From Gnetum montanum (lineage: Eukaryota; Streptophyta; Gnetopsida; Gnetales; Gnetaceae), in the NCBI GenBank assembly GCA_015680685.1, contig MNCI01029043.1, positions 99,079-163,078 on the forward strand: DNA of 64,000 nt, in the 5' to 3' direction. Shown in pieces: positions 43,303 to 56,044 of this stretch; position 1 is the stretch's first letter; every line of letters begins with the position of its first letter. Below the pieces are notes generated by a model, which had not been told where the DNA came from, searched no databases, and worked only from the letters and a program-made list of their open reading frames with translations. A program made the position numbers and the translations under genes.

Positions 43303-44399
43303 TTGTCTTCTCTTTGTTGGTGTTTGGCAGATTGACCCAAAAGGCACTGACAAAGAATACAAAATATCATAGTAGGTCCACAACCAACGTTTCCTCTTCA
43401 CACTTGATCTAGTAATGTCAAATCATGCCAAACAGTGCTTGTGATGATGGGATAAGGATATAATGAAAAAATGGTAATGTAGTCATAGAAAAATTATCAT
43501 GAGGGATTATTATGCATTCCATAGTTAACATCATGGCTATGGAACTAGGATGTTGGTCAATTAGTGGTTTTGGCACTTCACGTTTTTTGAGATGTTGGAT
43601 ACTTAGCGAATGTGTTGGAGAATCCAACATCTTGCTCCTTCCTTTGCATTTTTGTAGTAGTCTATTTAGGCTTTTGGTCCTTATAGGTCATTTTTCTTCT
43701 TGGAAATTTGCTTCTCCATTTTTTCCTTTTTTTGTGGGGTGAAACCTTCATTGGGTTTTATTACCAAGGCTAATTTTGACATGGTTTTCCTATCGGATGA
43801 GGTGTGTTACTTCTAGCAGACATAATGGCTTTCCCATTGAATGGGATGTTTTATGCTTAATTAACTTAACATTTTTCCTATTGAATGAGATGTGTTACAT
43901 TCAACAAACTTGATGATGAAGCATGAGAAGGGATGTCATAAGACCATAATGCATGAATGCCAAAGATAGGTCAACATTGCTATTTAGGATAAGGAAGGCT
44001 ATAACTAGGATATGGGGTTTGGTTCAAGGAAATGGTAATGGGAATGGAAATGAAACAAGTACTCTTGGCATAGTAGGACAAACTCATCAAATCTTGTACT
44101 TTGAAGTCACACGATGATTTTCTGCCATGATGAGTTGGATCTTCACAATGGCTTAGGGCTTCATCTTGCAAGCATAACTCCAAGGGGAGAGGACAACCAA
44201 GCAAGGAAATCATGTTTTCATGTTACAATGCATATGATAATATATAATGATGAATGAAAATAGGCTACCAAGGTCACCAATGTTTCCTGTTTAAGATTGT
44301 GGTAGGCCATGTTGCCAGTTTGAGGATTTAGTAGGCCATAGAAAGATGTTCCTTTGCTGTGCAAAAGATTTCATGCATGCTCACTTGTTGTTGCTTATG
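43303..44399 (-). other. G2 3' untranslated region
   Basis: Homologous to G 60440-61473 in reverse, for example AGATTGACCCAA near 43331 and GGGTCAATCT near 61438. No coding. Confidence 0.6.
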
Positions 44400-44985
44400 A
44401 AATTCATTGACATCATCTATAGGCTACATCTAGTAAGGCTTTATATAGGAATGATTGACTAGATTGGCCAATTCATTCTCATCCATGTCAGCTATTTTGA
44501 ATGCTCTCTTACTGTAGGCTTTGGTGATCAAGAAAGGACATTACTAGTTGGCTAAGAATTTGTCCACATGCTCAAGGATGGCTTGTAGAACTAGGTCATC
44601 CTCATTGATCTTATGCTTGGTTAAGTTATGGTGGTGCTACCATTTCTAGCTCTCTGGATATTGCTTGATGTGAGCAAGCATGTGTACCCATTGCTCTTTC
44701 ATTGATTCTAGGTCCATGGTCCCATAGCTCCTTGCATTGTTCATCATTGATGAAATTAGATAAGGCTTCTTAGAGTGATGATATCTACAATTCAAGAGGT
44801 AAAACAAATTTAGAACCATAAACTAGGTTATAAGGGGTTACACCAGTTATTGTACGATAGGTTGGTCTATAGGCCTAAAGTGCATGGAAAAGTCGCTCAT
44901 GCCACTTACACTTGTTGTTGTTCAACATTTCTTTGAGTAAGTTGATGATGGCCTTATTGCTTTCTTATGCTTGTTCATTGGCTTG
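44400..44985 (-). pseudogene. G2 integrase C-terminal part
   Basis: Begins with Ala-Asn-Glu-Gln-Ala, then Lys-Trp-His-Glu, Tyr-Arg-x-Thr, Gly-Val-Thr-Pro-Tyr-x-Leu-Val-Tyr-Gly and Val-Leu-Pro-Leu-Glu. This is the region after the catalytic Glu in Tat-type integrases. A later Gly-x-Leu-Val-Leu segment belongs to the C-terminal domain. The zinc-binding and catalytic core are absent because RT sequence precedes it directly. Stops are present. Confidence 0.7.
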
Positions 44986-45012
44986 AGTTGTAACTTATTC
45001 ATTGGCAATGGC

Positions 45013-46190
45013 CTAAGCAAGCATAAGTTGTAACTTATTTGTAAGCCTAGTGATAAACCTATAGATAAATTGCAACCTACCTTGCAGTCCTTGAAGATAT
45101 TTAAGGTTAGTTGGTGTTGCTAAATCAGATATGGCCTTAACCTTATCAGGATTGACACATATTCTTGCTTTTGATACTACAAAGCCAAGCATCTTACCAG
45201 TTTTAACATTGTAGACACACTTCCTAGGATTAATCCTAAGGTCATATTTGAGGCACCATTTAAGTACAAGGTCTAGGTCATGTGTATGGTCATTGATCAT
45301 TTTGGACTTAATGACTATATCATCCATGTAATCATTGAGAAAACCTAGCATGTAATCACTAAAGATATACGTCATGGCTCTTTGGTAGATTGCTCTCATA
45401 TTCTTTAAGCCAAAAGGCATCATGGTATAACAAAAGGTATTCTAAGGTGCTATGAAGGACATATTGAGTTGATACTCTAGGTTAATCCTAATTTGGTTGT
45501 ATCCTAAGAACACATCTGTGAAGGATAAAAAGGCATGCCCAATTGTAGTATTAATAAGTTGGTCAATACTAGACAAAAAAACGTCATCCTTGATGATTAC
45601 CTTATTTAGATCTCAGAAATCAATGCAAATGTGGATACTTCAATTTTTTTAGGAACTACCACTACATTGGACACCCATTCTACTTAATCAATAGATCTAA
45701 TGAAACTAGCTTGGTATAGCTTTATGATTTCATCACCAACTACTATGGCTAAATTAGGTCTAATATTATGAAGCTTTTGCTTAACTTGTCTAATGCTAGG
45801 ATCAAGTATGATGTTGTGTTGTACTAAGTATGGGTCAAGAGCTAGCATATCTTCATATGACCAAGAAAATGTCTTAATGTTATCTTATAGGACCTTGATG
45901 ATATCTTAAGCTTACTGAGGTTCCAATAAGGAACTTAGTTTTAAAATTTTCTCCTCACCATTATGTGTCGTGATAGGAACCTCAACTAGAGAGTCTTTAG
46001 TAATTTCACTAGCCTCTAGGTCAAGGATCGTAACTAGGTTTTTAGGCCATTCTAAAGGTTTCTGTATTGAGGCTATGTGGTTGACAAGACTCTCAAGCTC
46101 AAGATCTAGGTAATCAGGGTTGATATACCATTCAACATCACCGTGAGGCTCACTTAGGCTCAAGGCAAACTAATCTACTCCCACGTACTC
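45013..46190 (-). pseudogene. G2 reverse transcriptase
   Basis: Linker with Glu-Pro-His-Gly-Asp-Val-Glu-Trp at about 46150, an interrupted middle, then an open stretch from 45423 to 45013. The open stretch has Met-Pro-Phe-Gly-Leu-Lys-Asn, Tyr-Met-Asp-Asp at about 45330 (catalytic), Asn-Pro-Arg-Lys-Cys, Leu-Gly-Phe-Val-Val and Leu-Gln-Gly-Leu-Gln-Gly. It is better preserved than the RT of G in this part. The reading ends where the deletion joins it to the integrase. Confidence 0.85.
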
Positions 46191-46199
46191 ATACTTTAG

Positions 46200-46890
46200 T
46201 CCTACATGTTAACCATAAGAACATTAAGTGGCACTTGGGTAAGATGAGTGAATAATGTCAAAATGCTATGAAATTATGCAAATACATGCTACTTTAATGT
46301 CAAATACAATGTAAATAAGGTCATTCAAATCCACAAGGAGGTCAAAATAAGCAAACCAAATAAAATATAGGCCAAACAAAGGTGAAATGAAGGTCCAACG
46401 GAGTGTAATAAGGTGAAGTATGGGAAATAAGAGCAAAAATGATCAAAAAAAGATACAATATTAGCAATATTAGGCCTTGGTAGGCCACAACGCCAGTTTT
46501 AGGCCTTAGCAGACCATGGCTATGTTGTGTCAAGTGATGGTCAAGCCATATCATCCAACACCAATCCAAGGCTAAATAAAGGTCAACAAAGATTATAATA
46601 AAGAATATAAGGTGAATATAGGGAGACTAAGGATAATGTTTGGTAATGAAGATCAATAATGCAAAAAAGGCCAAAAATAAGTCAAAATGCCATGAAATAA
46701 GGTTAAATTAATGAAAATGGAATGCATGCAGTAAAAATTGGCTAATCTTGGTCAAATAGAATTAGATTTTGCTAGTTTTAGACCTTAGCAGGCTATGGCA
46801 TTAGGATTCAGGGCTGCTAGGTAAGTTTTGGAGATTAACAAAGGTTGTTTTAGGGCTATTTGGTACAAAAATCATGGTTTTTAGGTCATC
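46200..46890. other. G2 spacer next to RT
   Basis: Rich in repeated words AAGGTC, CAAATGA and GGCCTTAG. It is the reverse counterpart of G 39900-40590. No genes. Confidence 0.5.
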
Positions 46891-49765
46891 CACATTGGAT
46901 CCATGCTAGCTAGCATGGGTGGGATGACCTCTAATGTGGATGACATAGCTAGGCAATTTCCTAGGCTTTTTTTGGATAGTTTTCGACTCTCAGTAAATTG
47001 TATGGCTAGCATAGTGGACTAGGGAAGGGAGTAGATTAATTATGACATCAATTTTAGCCCTTGAAAGCCACTATTGAAGCCTAGATGTGTCACCCATGTT
47101 GGAGCCACACTATCCAACGTGGCCCTAGCATGGATACTAATGAAAGTGGATTTTTTTGGCATCCAAAGGGCCAGAATTGAGGTTCTAGAGCCTTCCCAAA
47201 GTAGTGTATGGCTAGATCTATGAAAATTGACTATTTCAAAGGTTAAAACTAGTGAAAAATTAGGTCTAGAAGTTATAGCCCCCTAAGCCATGCTCGGTAG
47301 CATGGCCCCAACATGGATGGAGGGAGATTTTAGCATGGGAGATCAAAAAATGATGAAACAAGATCAATTTATGGTTGAGGATAGGTTTTAATAGATGTGG
47401 GTTTTCTAGCCAAGTGTTTGAGACTGTTTCAAGCAAGTTTTGGATGTTAATTGATGTTGAAAACTATACCCATGCTAGGGTAATGCTAGCCAGCATGGCT
47501 CAATAGGGGTGCTCTGGCATTTTCATTTTAGTATGATTTTAGGAGAAAACTAGCTAAGTTTTTAGGATTTTGGGGTTATAGAAAATGATTTCTTAGGTTT
47601 TTGGTTAAATTTGGCTAGGTTTAGAGGTCATTTAAGGCATAGTCATACCCCCATAAGCTAAGCTAGGCAGTGTTGCTCCAATGTGGATGAGAAGGTCTTG
47701 GTGGATCTTAAGGTTAAAATGAGTTCAAATGAGTGCAAACTCATGACTGTGGGGTCTTAGGCTTTTCCAGTGTAGGTTTTTGGTCATTGAGGGTGTCAAT
47801 TTGGTGTTAGAAGAGGAAAGGCAACTCATCCATGTTGGGGCCATGTTGCCCAACATGGCTCATGCCTCCCCTAGTATGGATATATCAAGATGTGAGATTT
47901 TAGTAGTAAATTGATTATGCATGTAAGCTCTCAGGGTTGTTAATGTAGTGGGCTAGGGTTTAGGATTACAATTGGGTAGTTTTGAAGGTTTTTAGATGAT
48001 TTTGGAAGCCATCCATTTGGATTCATGCTGGAACCACATTGGCTAGCATCGCTCTAGCATGGTTGACAAAAGGAAGATATATTTTTACTATTTTTAATTA
48101 TTTTTGACCATGCATGTGAGTCACCTATTTTTTTGATGTTGATGGTTAAAGTATATGTTTGAAACTTGGCATTTTTGAAGTCTTTTGATAGGTTTTTAAG
48201 TTATCCTCTTTGAGAAACACTAGAGCAATGCTACCCAGCATAGCCATAGTGTAGGAAATCAAGGGGCATAGCCTTTTGCCTTTTTAAATTTATTTTGGTT
48301 ATTCTTATGGATTTTTGTAGTTTTGAAAAGGTTCTAAGATTAATGTAGGGTAATCTAGAGTCATTTTAAGGTGTATGTGGACCTCCCATGGGTCACCCCC
48401 TCAGTACCTATGATAGATCCACACTGGCTAGTATNGGGGGGGGGCGTGGTTTCCAAGATATATATGAGAATAGGCATGAAAAATGGGCTATTTTGTTAAG
48501 TTTTTAATTACCAGAGACTCCAAAGGGTCTAGGAGGTTGACACTTGTTGATTTTGATGCAAATCTTAGAAGTTCTTGATCATACCCCTTTCATTCACACT
48601 AAGGCAACATTGCCCAGCATGGATAGGATCTCCCCCTAGCATTACTCCACTTTTTTACAAATTTCTAAAAAATTTTAACAAAATTTGATTGGTTCTTAAA
48701 GCTACTGAGTTTGCAGGGGTCGAGGGTCAAGATCTAGTGTCAAAATCAACTCTTTTGAGGTATTCTTGGTGTCTCATGTAGTCATCCCCCCTTGAGCCAC
48801 ATTAAGTAGCATGGACCCAATGTGGATGGAAGTGGGATGATAGATTTTTACTATTTTCAGTGGATTTCATGACATATAAAGGATTTATAAGGCTTTAGTA
48901 GGGTTGAGAGGTTAATAAGGTAGGTTATAAGGCTATTTCTAGCTATGGAATGGGTTTTATGACATACCCCCAAGGAATCCACACTAGACCCATGTTGGCT
49001 AGTGTTGATGGAGGGTTCACTAGCATGGCTAAGGCATCAAGACTAAAAATTAACTTAAGTCGTAGAAACTATTAACCACTAGAGATCATGGATGGGTACT
49101 AGGTCTTTCAACGTGAATTTCATGGTCATTTAAGGCTTTAAGAAGGGTTTTATGGCCAACCCCTTGGGCATCCATGCTAGACCCACTTTGGGAATCATGG
49201 GTTTTCCCAGCATGGGGAAGGTCATGGCACAAAAATTGACTCATTTTGTACCAATTTTAAGTGTCAAAGGTTGGGAAGTTTATAAAGATCAAAACAAGGC
49301 AAGAGAGTGGCTAATTTTTATGGTTTAAGGTTATACCCTCACCATCCATGATAGAGCCATTTTGGGAAGCATGGATGGAGTTCCCCTCAATGTGGCTACA
49401 ATAGATTTGAGAGTTTTGAGCACTTTCAATTGGGTTTGCCAAGGTGTTCAAGCTATTCGAGGTGACTAGAGTGATTTAAGGCTATGTGGGCTCACCTTGG
49501 GGTCAAATTAGGGCTTGATTAGTACTAGAAGATGCATATGGATGTCATACCTCCTTGGGCAAGACTAGAACCATGCTAAGCAGTGTTTCTCTAGCATTGA
49601 TGCCCAAAGTGACAACTTCTACTAAGATCTTACCCCTTTCTAGAGTTTAGAGTTTGGTAGGGTTGGTCATAATTGCTAAAAATGATAAGGGGGTTAGTTT
49701 GGAAGCATAGTAGATCATAAGGGACTAGGATCCATGTTGGATCCATGCTTCCCAACATGGGTACA
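46891..49765. repeat. 16-unit array of palindrome-bearing repeats, period about 189 bp
   Basis: A palindromic core resembling CCATGCTGGGGCCATGCTAGCCAGCATGG recurs with centres at about 46910, 47111, 47296, 47488, 47668, 47849, 48041, 48233, 48429, 48611, 48804, 48997, 49187, 49361, 49577 and 49747. The mean step is 189 bp (range about 170-216). Units share weaker surroundings (ATACCCCC before; GTTTTAGG and TTTTAAGG between). Units are strongly diverged. An ambiguous base and a G run lie at 48435. Confidence 0.8.
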
Positions 49766-50234
49766 AGGGAGGATAAAGTTGCAAAGTATTTTATGTATCC
49801 TAAGGGGTCAAAACATCAATGTTGGTGAGATTTCCAAGCTTGGAACACACCATGCATGAGAGGTGTCTGGTGGGGCCCATCCCAAAATTCAAAAATTTGA
49901 ACTTGGTGCTAACTCCCACCATTCCTAGCATTTGCTAGACTTTCCTCCCTTTGCACTTCAGTGCACCATGAGTTTTAGTACCTGAAATTAGCAACAAGGG
50001 CACACAAGAAGACATTTATGTTTTGGATCTATTTTTATCATTCTATTTTATGCAAAAATCACATAGAACTTTCATTGTATCCCACAAAACATTGGATTTG
50101 AGCTTTGGTAGAGGTTTTGCTTCCAAAAATCATGAATCTTTAACTTGATTGGTTTAGATCTCCTCCTCAAGGTAGCATTGCTCTCCAAATTCTTTAGATT
50201 TTCAAGTTTCTTCTTAGCGTTGCTTGTGGAAATC

Positions 50235-51696
50235 ATGAAGAGGAGAGAAGGAAGTAGTAAGAATCCCATGATTGAGGAGGCTAATCTAGTAGCCTAGGAC
50301 ATCTCCCACCTACCTAAGCCTATTCTGATACAAGGCTCATTTGTTACAATTCCAAGGTAAGCCATTACTAGCTATTTTTTGTTTCTTTATGGCCATTTTT
50401 GGTGTTTTGCCTAGTTTGGGGTGGGGTTGTTTTTCCAAATCTAGGTTGTTGTATTCCATAAAATTTAATTTCAAAAAAATCATGTCCCTTATTTTTAAGG
50501 TTTTCATGTGGATCTATATTTGTTTAGTTATTTAGGTTTTGGTCGATATGATTTTTTAAATTAGGTTTTGTTATTTTGTATGTGTTTTTTTACTAGTTTT
50601 AGCAAAAAACAAGCATACTTATGAATTTTTTGTCAGTTATGAATTGTCAAATTATATGGGTTTTAATTTTTAATGTTAGATTTATTGTTTCTATTAACTT
50701 TAGTTTCATATTATTCGAAGTTATGATGAATGAGTTACAAGTGTTTTGGCTAGACTGTATGGTTATGTTTTGTGCCACTTTCAATTTTTCATAGAAGTTT
50801 ATGATTTTTTTTTGAAGAAATGATAGGGTTTTGTATTTTTTTATCATATGGATGCATATATTTTTATGTAATCTTTCAAATAGTGGTAGAATAACTCCAT
50901 TTGGAGCTAAAATGAATTTTTGGTGAGTTTTTTACTAACCCTACACGAAAGGGACTTTTAATGATGGCTAGAGTCATGTCAATTTGGTCACATTTTGTGT
51001 TAACATGGCTATAAAGTTTTGGTTGTTCTAGTTGTGGCTGTAGCGTTCATGATTTTAGGATTCAAATAGTATAAAATCACTAAAATTGGAGGTAAATTTT
51101 TATTTAACGAATTTTTTTACTAAGCCTATTCAAATTAGGGCTTATTTTGGCCGTATCTATTTTACCCAGTGGAGATGGATGGTGTTGGCATACCTATTTG
51201 TTTTTCTTGCTAATGTACCATACCCCTAGGGATGCCTAGATATGTTAATAGTGCTCTAAAATTAGTTTCATGGCTATTAAAAGTTTTTTTTTGCTATTCT
51301 TAGTAATGAGTTTCCTATGACCATTTTTCTAGGTTGTGAGTCTAGTTGTGTAAGCATTGCTATAAACTAACGCAAGAGGTTTCTAATTTCGGTTGATAAT
51401 GTAGAAGTTTTAATGTCTTGGATATAATTTTTGAAAGGTTGTAAAGGTTATAATAATGTTTATTTTCAAATGCTTGACAAAATCTTAGCTAACATCCTAG
51501 AGTCTGTTATAGAGGCTAATTTCACCCCTAACTAGGATACTTAGCAAAAAAATTTCAAGAAATTATAAGTGCTGGGAAATTGTTGTTATTTACTAATTGG
51601 CTTTATGATGTTATGTTTTAGGAACTAAAAGACATTGAAAACCTTAATGGCAAGGGTGGGGATGACTTATCACTTCCTCCTCTAAATGCCCCTTAG
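50235..51696 (+). pseudogene. antisense gene of G2 spacer, first and last exons
   Basis: Read opposite to G2. The ATG at 50235 opens Met-Lys-Arg-Arg-Glu-Gly and runs with one TAG to a canonical donor AAG|GTAAGC at 50357. A T-rich 1.27-kb intron-like stretch ends at TTATGTTTTAG, and an exon at 51622-51696 encodes Glu-Leu-Lys-Asp-Ile-Glu, Gly-Gly-Asp-Asp and Pro-Pro before TAG. That last exon resembles the last exon of the antisense gene in G (35577-35490: Ile-Gly-Gly-Pro-Ser-Gly-Glu-Asp-Gly-Ser-Asp-Pro-Pro). The FCP1-like and long exons of G are absent here. Function unknown. Confidence 0.45.
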
Positions 51697-52489
51697 CATC
51701 CTCCAGTTGCCCATTTTTAGTTTCCCTTATTGTTGACAACATGATGTTTACTTTTTGTTGATATTGATGGCTAGTGTTAGCCAAGACTTTGCCATGGATT
51801 ATTTTATAGTTATTGTTTATTATTATTTGTATACTTTTCCACATAGTGTGGTTATGGCTATGTATGTTATAAAAATTCTAAATTTTAATTTTTTGTTTTG
51901 ATTTTGCATACACTATTCTAGTGTTATGATTTTATCATGAATTTTGTAGTTTCATGTTATAATTATCCATGGCTATGTTGGTGAATTTGGCTATAAATGT
52001 TAAAAATGACTATTAGGTTGTAAGCTAAAAAATGCTACATGAGTTGTAATATTGTTTTCTAGTTTTAGGCCATGGCAAGCACTATGTTATGCAGTTATAA
52101 AAGGGTTTTGCTAGTTTTAGACCATGGAGGGCCTATGTTGTAAGGAAAGATCTAAGTGTGTTTATTTTATGTTTTAAGGTTTTTATGATTTTTCTAGTTT
52201 TATAATTTTTATGAGGTTTTTACAATTTATATCATGCTTAGAAAAGAAAAAAAGGCTTTAATAAAAATGCAATTAAAAGTAAACTTGTGAAAGAAAGATT
52301 AAAATGAGGTAAACAAAATGTCATTAGCAAAATAAAATCTAGGTTAACTAGACATGAGTATATATAGTTACAAGGTTACAAGGGCATAGGACGGAAGGAT
52401 CAGGAGTGTACATTACTTATGTAAGTTTTTCCTAAACTTTTAGAGATTAGGAAATGTGTATGACCTATTCTACACAAGCTTTTACTCTC
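51697..52489. other. G2 spacer next to protease
   Basis: Contains the GCAAAAC...CTAGTTTTAGGCCATGGCA words shared with G 34910-35140. No coding. Confidence 0.5.
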
Positions 52490-53270
52490 CATCCCCTTTT
52501 CTGACAATATTAAAGGGGAGCTCTCCCCATAGCATGTCTCTTGGCTCATCATTGTTGTTCTTGGCTTTGTCAACTCCCTTGGTTTATTTGACTTTGTGGT
52601 TGGGAGTTTCTTCCTGAAACTCCATTTCAGACCCTTGCTCTATGTCTACATTGTTAATAGCTAAATGAACCACATTATCACCATAGATGATGATTTCACC
52701 TCCCTTGTAAGCTAGGTGAATTTCTTGGTGGATAAGTGGAGATACAGCTCATAGTTGAGCTGGCCAAGGCCTTCCTAGGATAAGGTTATATCCTGGTGTT
52801 TCCTCTATGACTAGGAAATCAATGGTTATGGGGAATTTATCCCCTATGATAAAGTCTATGGGGATGGACCCCTTAATAACAACTCATGATCCATTAAAAG
52901 ACTTAAGAGATGATGTTATTGTATGTTGTATTTGTTGAATTAAGCCTAAATGTTCAATTATGGTACATGGGATGACATTTGTCCCAGCTCCATCATCTAC
53001 ATGTACTCAATGCACTGTGTATTATCCTACCCATATTGTGATGAAAAGAGGAGCTTTGGTTACTTCACCATTTTGGGGGTTGGTTTTGATTTTGTTATCC
53101 CAAAATACTGAAGATGTTGACTTTATCTCCCTAGGTGAAGAAGGTACCATCACCACATGGATAGATTCTTTGTTAGTAGGAATGTCCTTGCTAACAGGGA
53201 TAAAAGTCAACATCTTGACTAGTGCTTCATGATGTGTAGTAGAAGTCATGATCAAGTACAAACTCAAGGT
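52490..53270 (-). pseudogene. G2 protease
   Basis: Asp-Asp-Gly-Ala-Gly-Thr-Asn-Val-Ile-Pro at about 53005-52975 is the active-site loop. Ile-Asp-Phe-Leu-Val-Ile-Glu-Glu and Asn-Leu-Ile-Leu-Gly-Arg-Pro at about 52820-52770 form the C-terminal motif. The upstream open stretch 53267-53022 matches G 28159-28389. It continues with Gly-Glu-Leu-Pro-Phe-Asn before the spacer. Fewer stops than the copy in G. Confidence 0.78.
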
Positions 53271-56044
53271 TGTGGTTTTTTGTTTAAAAGACTACTTGAC
53301 TTGCTCCATCACACTTAGGAGGTTTTTGTTAGTAACCATGGCCTTATTGCTTGCATTGTGTTTAACTTCCTCTATGCACCCCAAAATGCATACCTTGTTT
53401 TTAGGTTTTTATTGTTTCTTCTCCTCTTTTCCTTTTCCTTGGCTCTTAGATTCCTCTTGTGGTTTGCTTGTTGAGGCAACTTGGGTTATGAAGGTCATGG
53501 ATATTGATAATATGGGAGTGGGCTTCAGTGGGTCCACTTCCTTCTATGCCTTAGCTTCCTTGCCATCCTTGTTATTAGGCTTTTGCTTAGGCTTCTTCCT
53601 CTGCTTGGTTGAGGTCTCATGGTTGTCGTTGGTTGTTTGAGAGGAAGAGGTCATAGCATTAGCTACCGTAAGGGGGTCATTGTACGATTATAGGGGTTGA
53701 CTGGGTTGTGACTAGATAGGGTACCTTGATAATGAAGGACTCTTTAGGAAGAATTGGTGATGGTATCCTTACAACAAAATGGGACCTTGAGCTAGAAGAA
53801 GTTGAAGAGGCCCTTTTGTTGTGAGGGGGTACCTGAATCATGAATGGTTTCCTTGTAGACCTTTGGTCATCATCAACATTGAATGCTGATATGATGTATG
53901 AGCTATTTTTGATGTTCAATGGGTCCTTGTATGCATGCATGGATTGGTTTTGAGTTTAGATAGGTTTAGAAGAATCTAAAACCAACTCACTCCTATCTAT
54001 CATCTTTTGTAGCTCATCCTTCAACACCAAGTAGAAGTTAGTGTTATGACTAGGTAATTGATGTTAGTGATAGAAATGGTCAATCTTGAAATACTTGGGT
54101 ACCTAAGGGTCATCGTTTGTTACTCAAGTGAAGTCTTTGACTATCTCACATGTCCTTTCATGCTTTTTATGAGTAGTTTCTGTCATATTCTTGCATTGGA
54201 TCCTCCCACACTTCAATAGTTTATCTAAAAGTTTAGATGCCTTCAAAGGTAGCCTAGTGTATTTAGTCTTATATTTTCACTCAAAGTTGGATTTAGAGGT
54301 AGTTGATGTTATGGATGTAGATGTTGAAGGCTGGTTATATTAGTTGTTAGCAGGGGCTTTGGGTTGATTGTTTCTTGGTCTCATTGATCATCTTGGTTTC
54401 TTTGGAAATCATTACCACTACCACATTGTTCTTCTGACCTCTTTCTTTGTTTCTATATGTGTGCTAGTTCTTATATGCCACGTAGATAGGGTTGTGGCTA
54501 GCCTTTATGGCATATTCTATGTTCTTAGTATTGGAGAATACTTGATTGAGTGATCATGGATCAAGGTAGTATAGCTTGGACTTGATGAAATCATTAACAA
54601 TCCCCTTGAATATATCCAAAAGGTTGGTTTCGACTATATGTTCTGGTATCTCATTAAGTAGACTATTCCATCATTGGATGAACTTTTGTACTAGTTCAAG
54701 AGGTCCTTGCTTGACCTTCATCAGCTAGTCAAGGGGGTGTCAAGCTTCAAGTTATACTTGAAGAAATTAACAAATTGTACGATTAAGTCTTCAAGAGAGG
54801 ATATAGATCCTCTTGATAGGGCATGGTACTATTCAAGTTCTTTTCCCATAAGTGACATAGAGAATATTCTTGTGATCATATGTGACTAGGCTTGTAACAA
54901 TAAGCACTCCAAATGAAAGGTTATTAGGGAGTATTGGGATCACCTTCATCATTGTGTTTTGTAAATTGAGGGATGGGGACGCCAAGACGAAGTGTTAAAG
55001 ATGAAAACACAAGATTGATGGGATCATCTTGGTAAAATTCCATGATCTTAACACTTTGAGATGTAGAGGCATTTAGCCTCTTCAACTCCTTAGATTTTGG
55101 ATCATCTAAAAGTCTTAATCCAAGCTTTGTGATGCCCTTGCTAATTATGGTGTTTGCACAATGAACTGTGGTGTTCGTTGGAAGGCCTATGGCCTTACTA
55201 TCAGTTGTGGCATCAAAGGAAGAGGTTGTGTCATCATGGTACTAGATTATCCAAATAAATAAAATGAATTTTATTCTTGTATTTGAGGCACAAATAGGAT
55301 GAAAGAAGTAGGTGACGCTTGGGTTATTGGGGGTCCCTCAATGGTTCCCATATAGATGATCAATGAGTTGGTGGTGGTGACCATCATCGATGATGGTTGC
55401 ACTAACCTAGGTTGGGTGGAAAATGGCATGGAGAAGTGGAATATGATGGAATGCAACATCGATTATGTTTGGTGTGTAGCTATGATTGGTGTGGGTCCAA
55501 ACATGGTTAGGTAAGAAGAGGTAGAGGATTGTGGCATCTGTTCTATGGAGGAGACAATGAGAGTGGAGGTAGGCATTGTGGCCTTGGAGGTTGCTTGTTG
55601 AAAAAACCCACCTAGGATGTTTTCATGTTTATATTTTTCCTTGACCTAATCCTCCTCCTCTTGATGCTCACCTAAGATATCTTTCTCATTTGCTTCATCC
55701 ATTTCAATTAATTAAGATAAGATGCATGTATGAGTTTCACTAAGGGATATTTGATCATATGGGGAAGGGATATATTCCTTCCCATTACATCATATAAGTT
55801 CAAACTCTCTCTTTGCTTTTGACTCCATGCAAGGAATCAACATGCCATCCTAAATCTTAGCATAAATGAAGTTATAATTATCTTCATTTATAACTAAGAA
55901 ATTAGAACTTTTCCCCCTAAGCCTTAGAGATTATCTACATTCGATCATGGTAGGGTCTTTGGGGTTATATACCCTCATATGTTGTTGGTTAGACCTATTG
56001 TCAATGAAGTTAAAGGGTAAGATAGTCGATTGGCTGAAAGACAT
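53271..56044 (-). pseudogene. G2 gag
   Basis: ATG at 56044 (Met-Ser-Phe-Ser-Gln-Ser), homologous to the G start. In-frame TAA and TAG at codons 38 and 65 occur at the same codons as in G. The gag core is at about 54900-54500. A knuckle-like His-Gln-Leu-Pro-Ser-His-Asn-Thr-Asn-Phe segment is at about 54060 (Cys lost). It is followed by Ser/Pro-rich sequence (53940-53677) and a basic region. Decayed throughout. Confidence 0.75.

Noticed and set aside
46891-49765. Palindromic array as a CRISPR array
   Set aside because: Units are diverged, spacing is about 189 bp, and the context is a plant retrotransposon.
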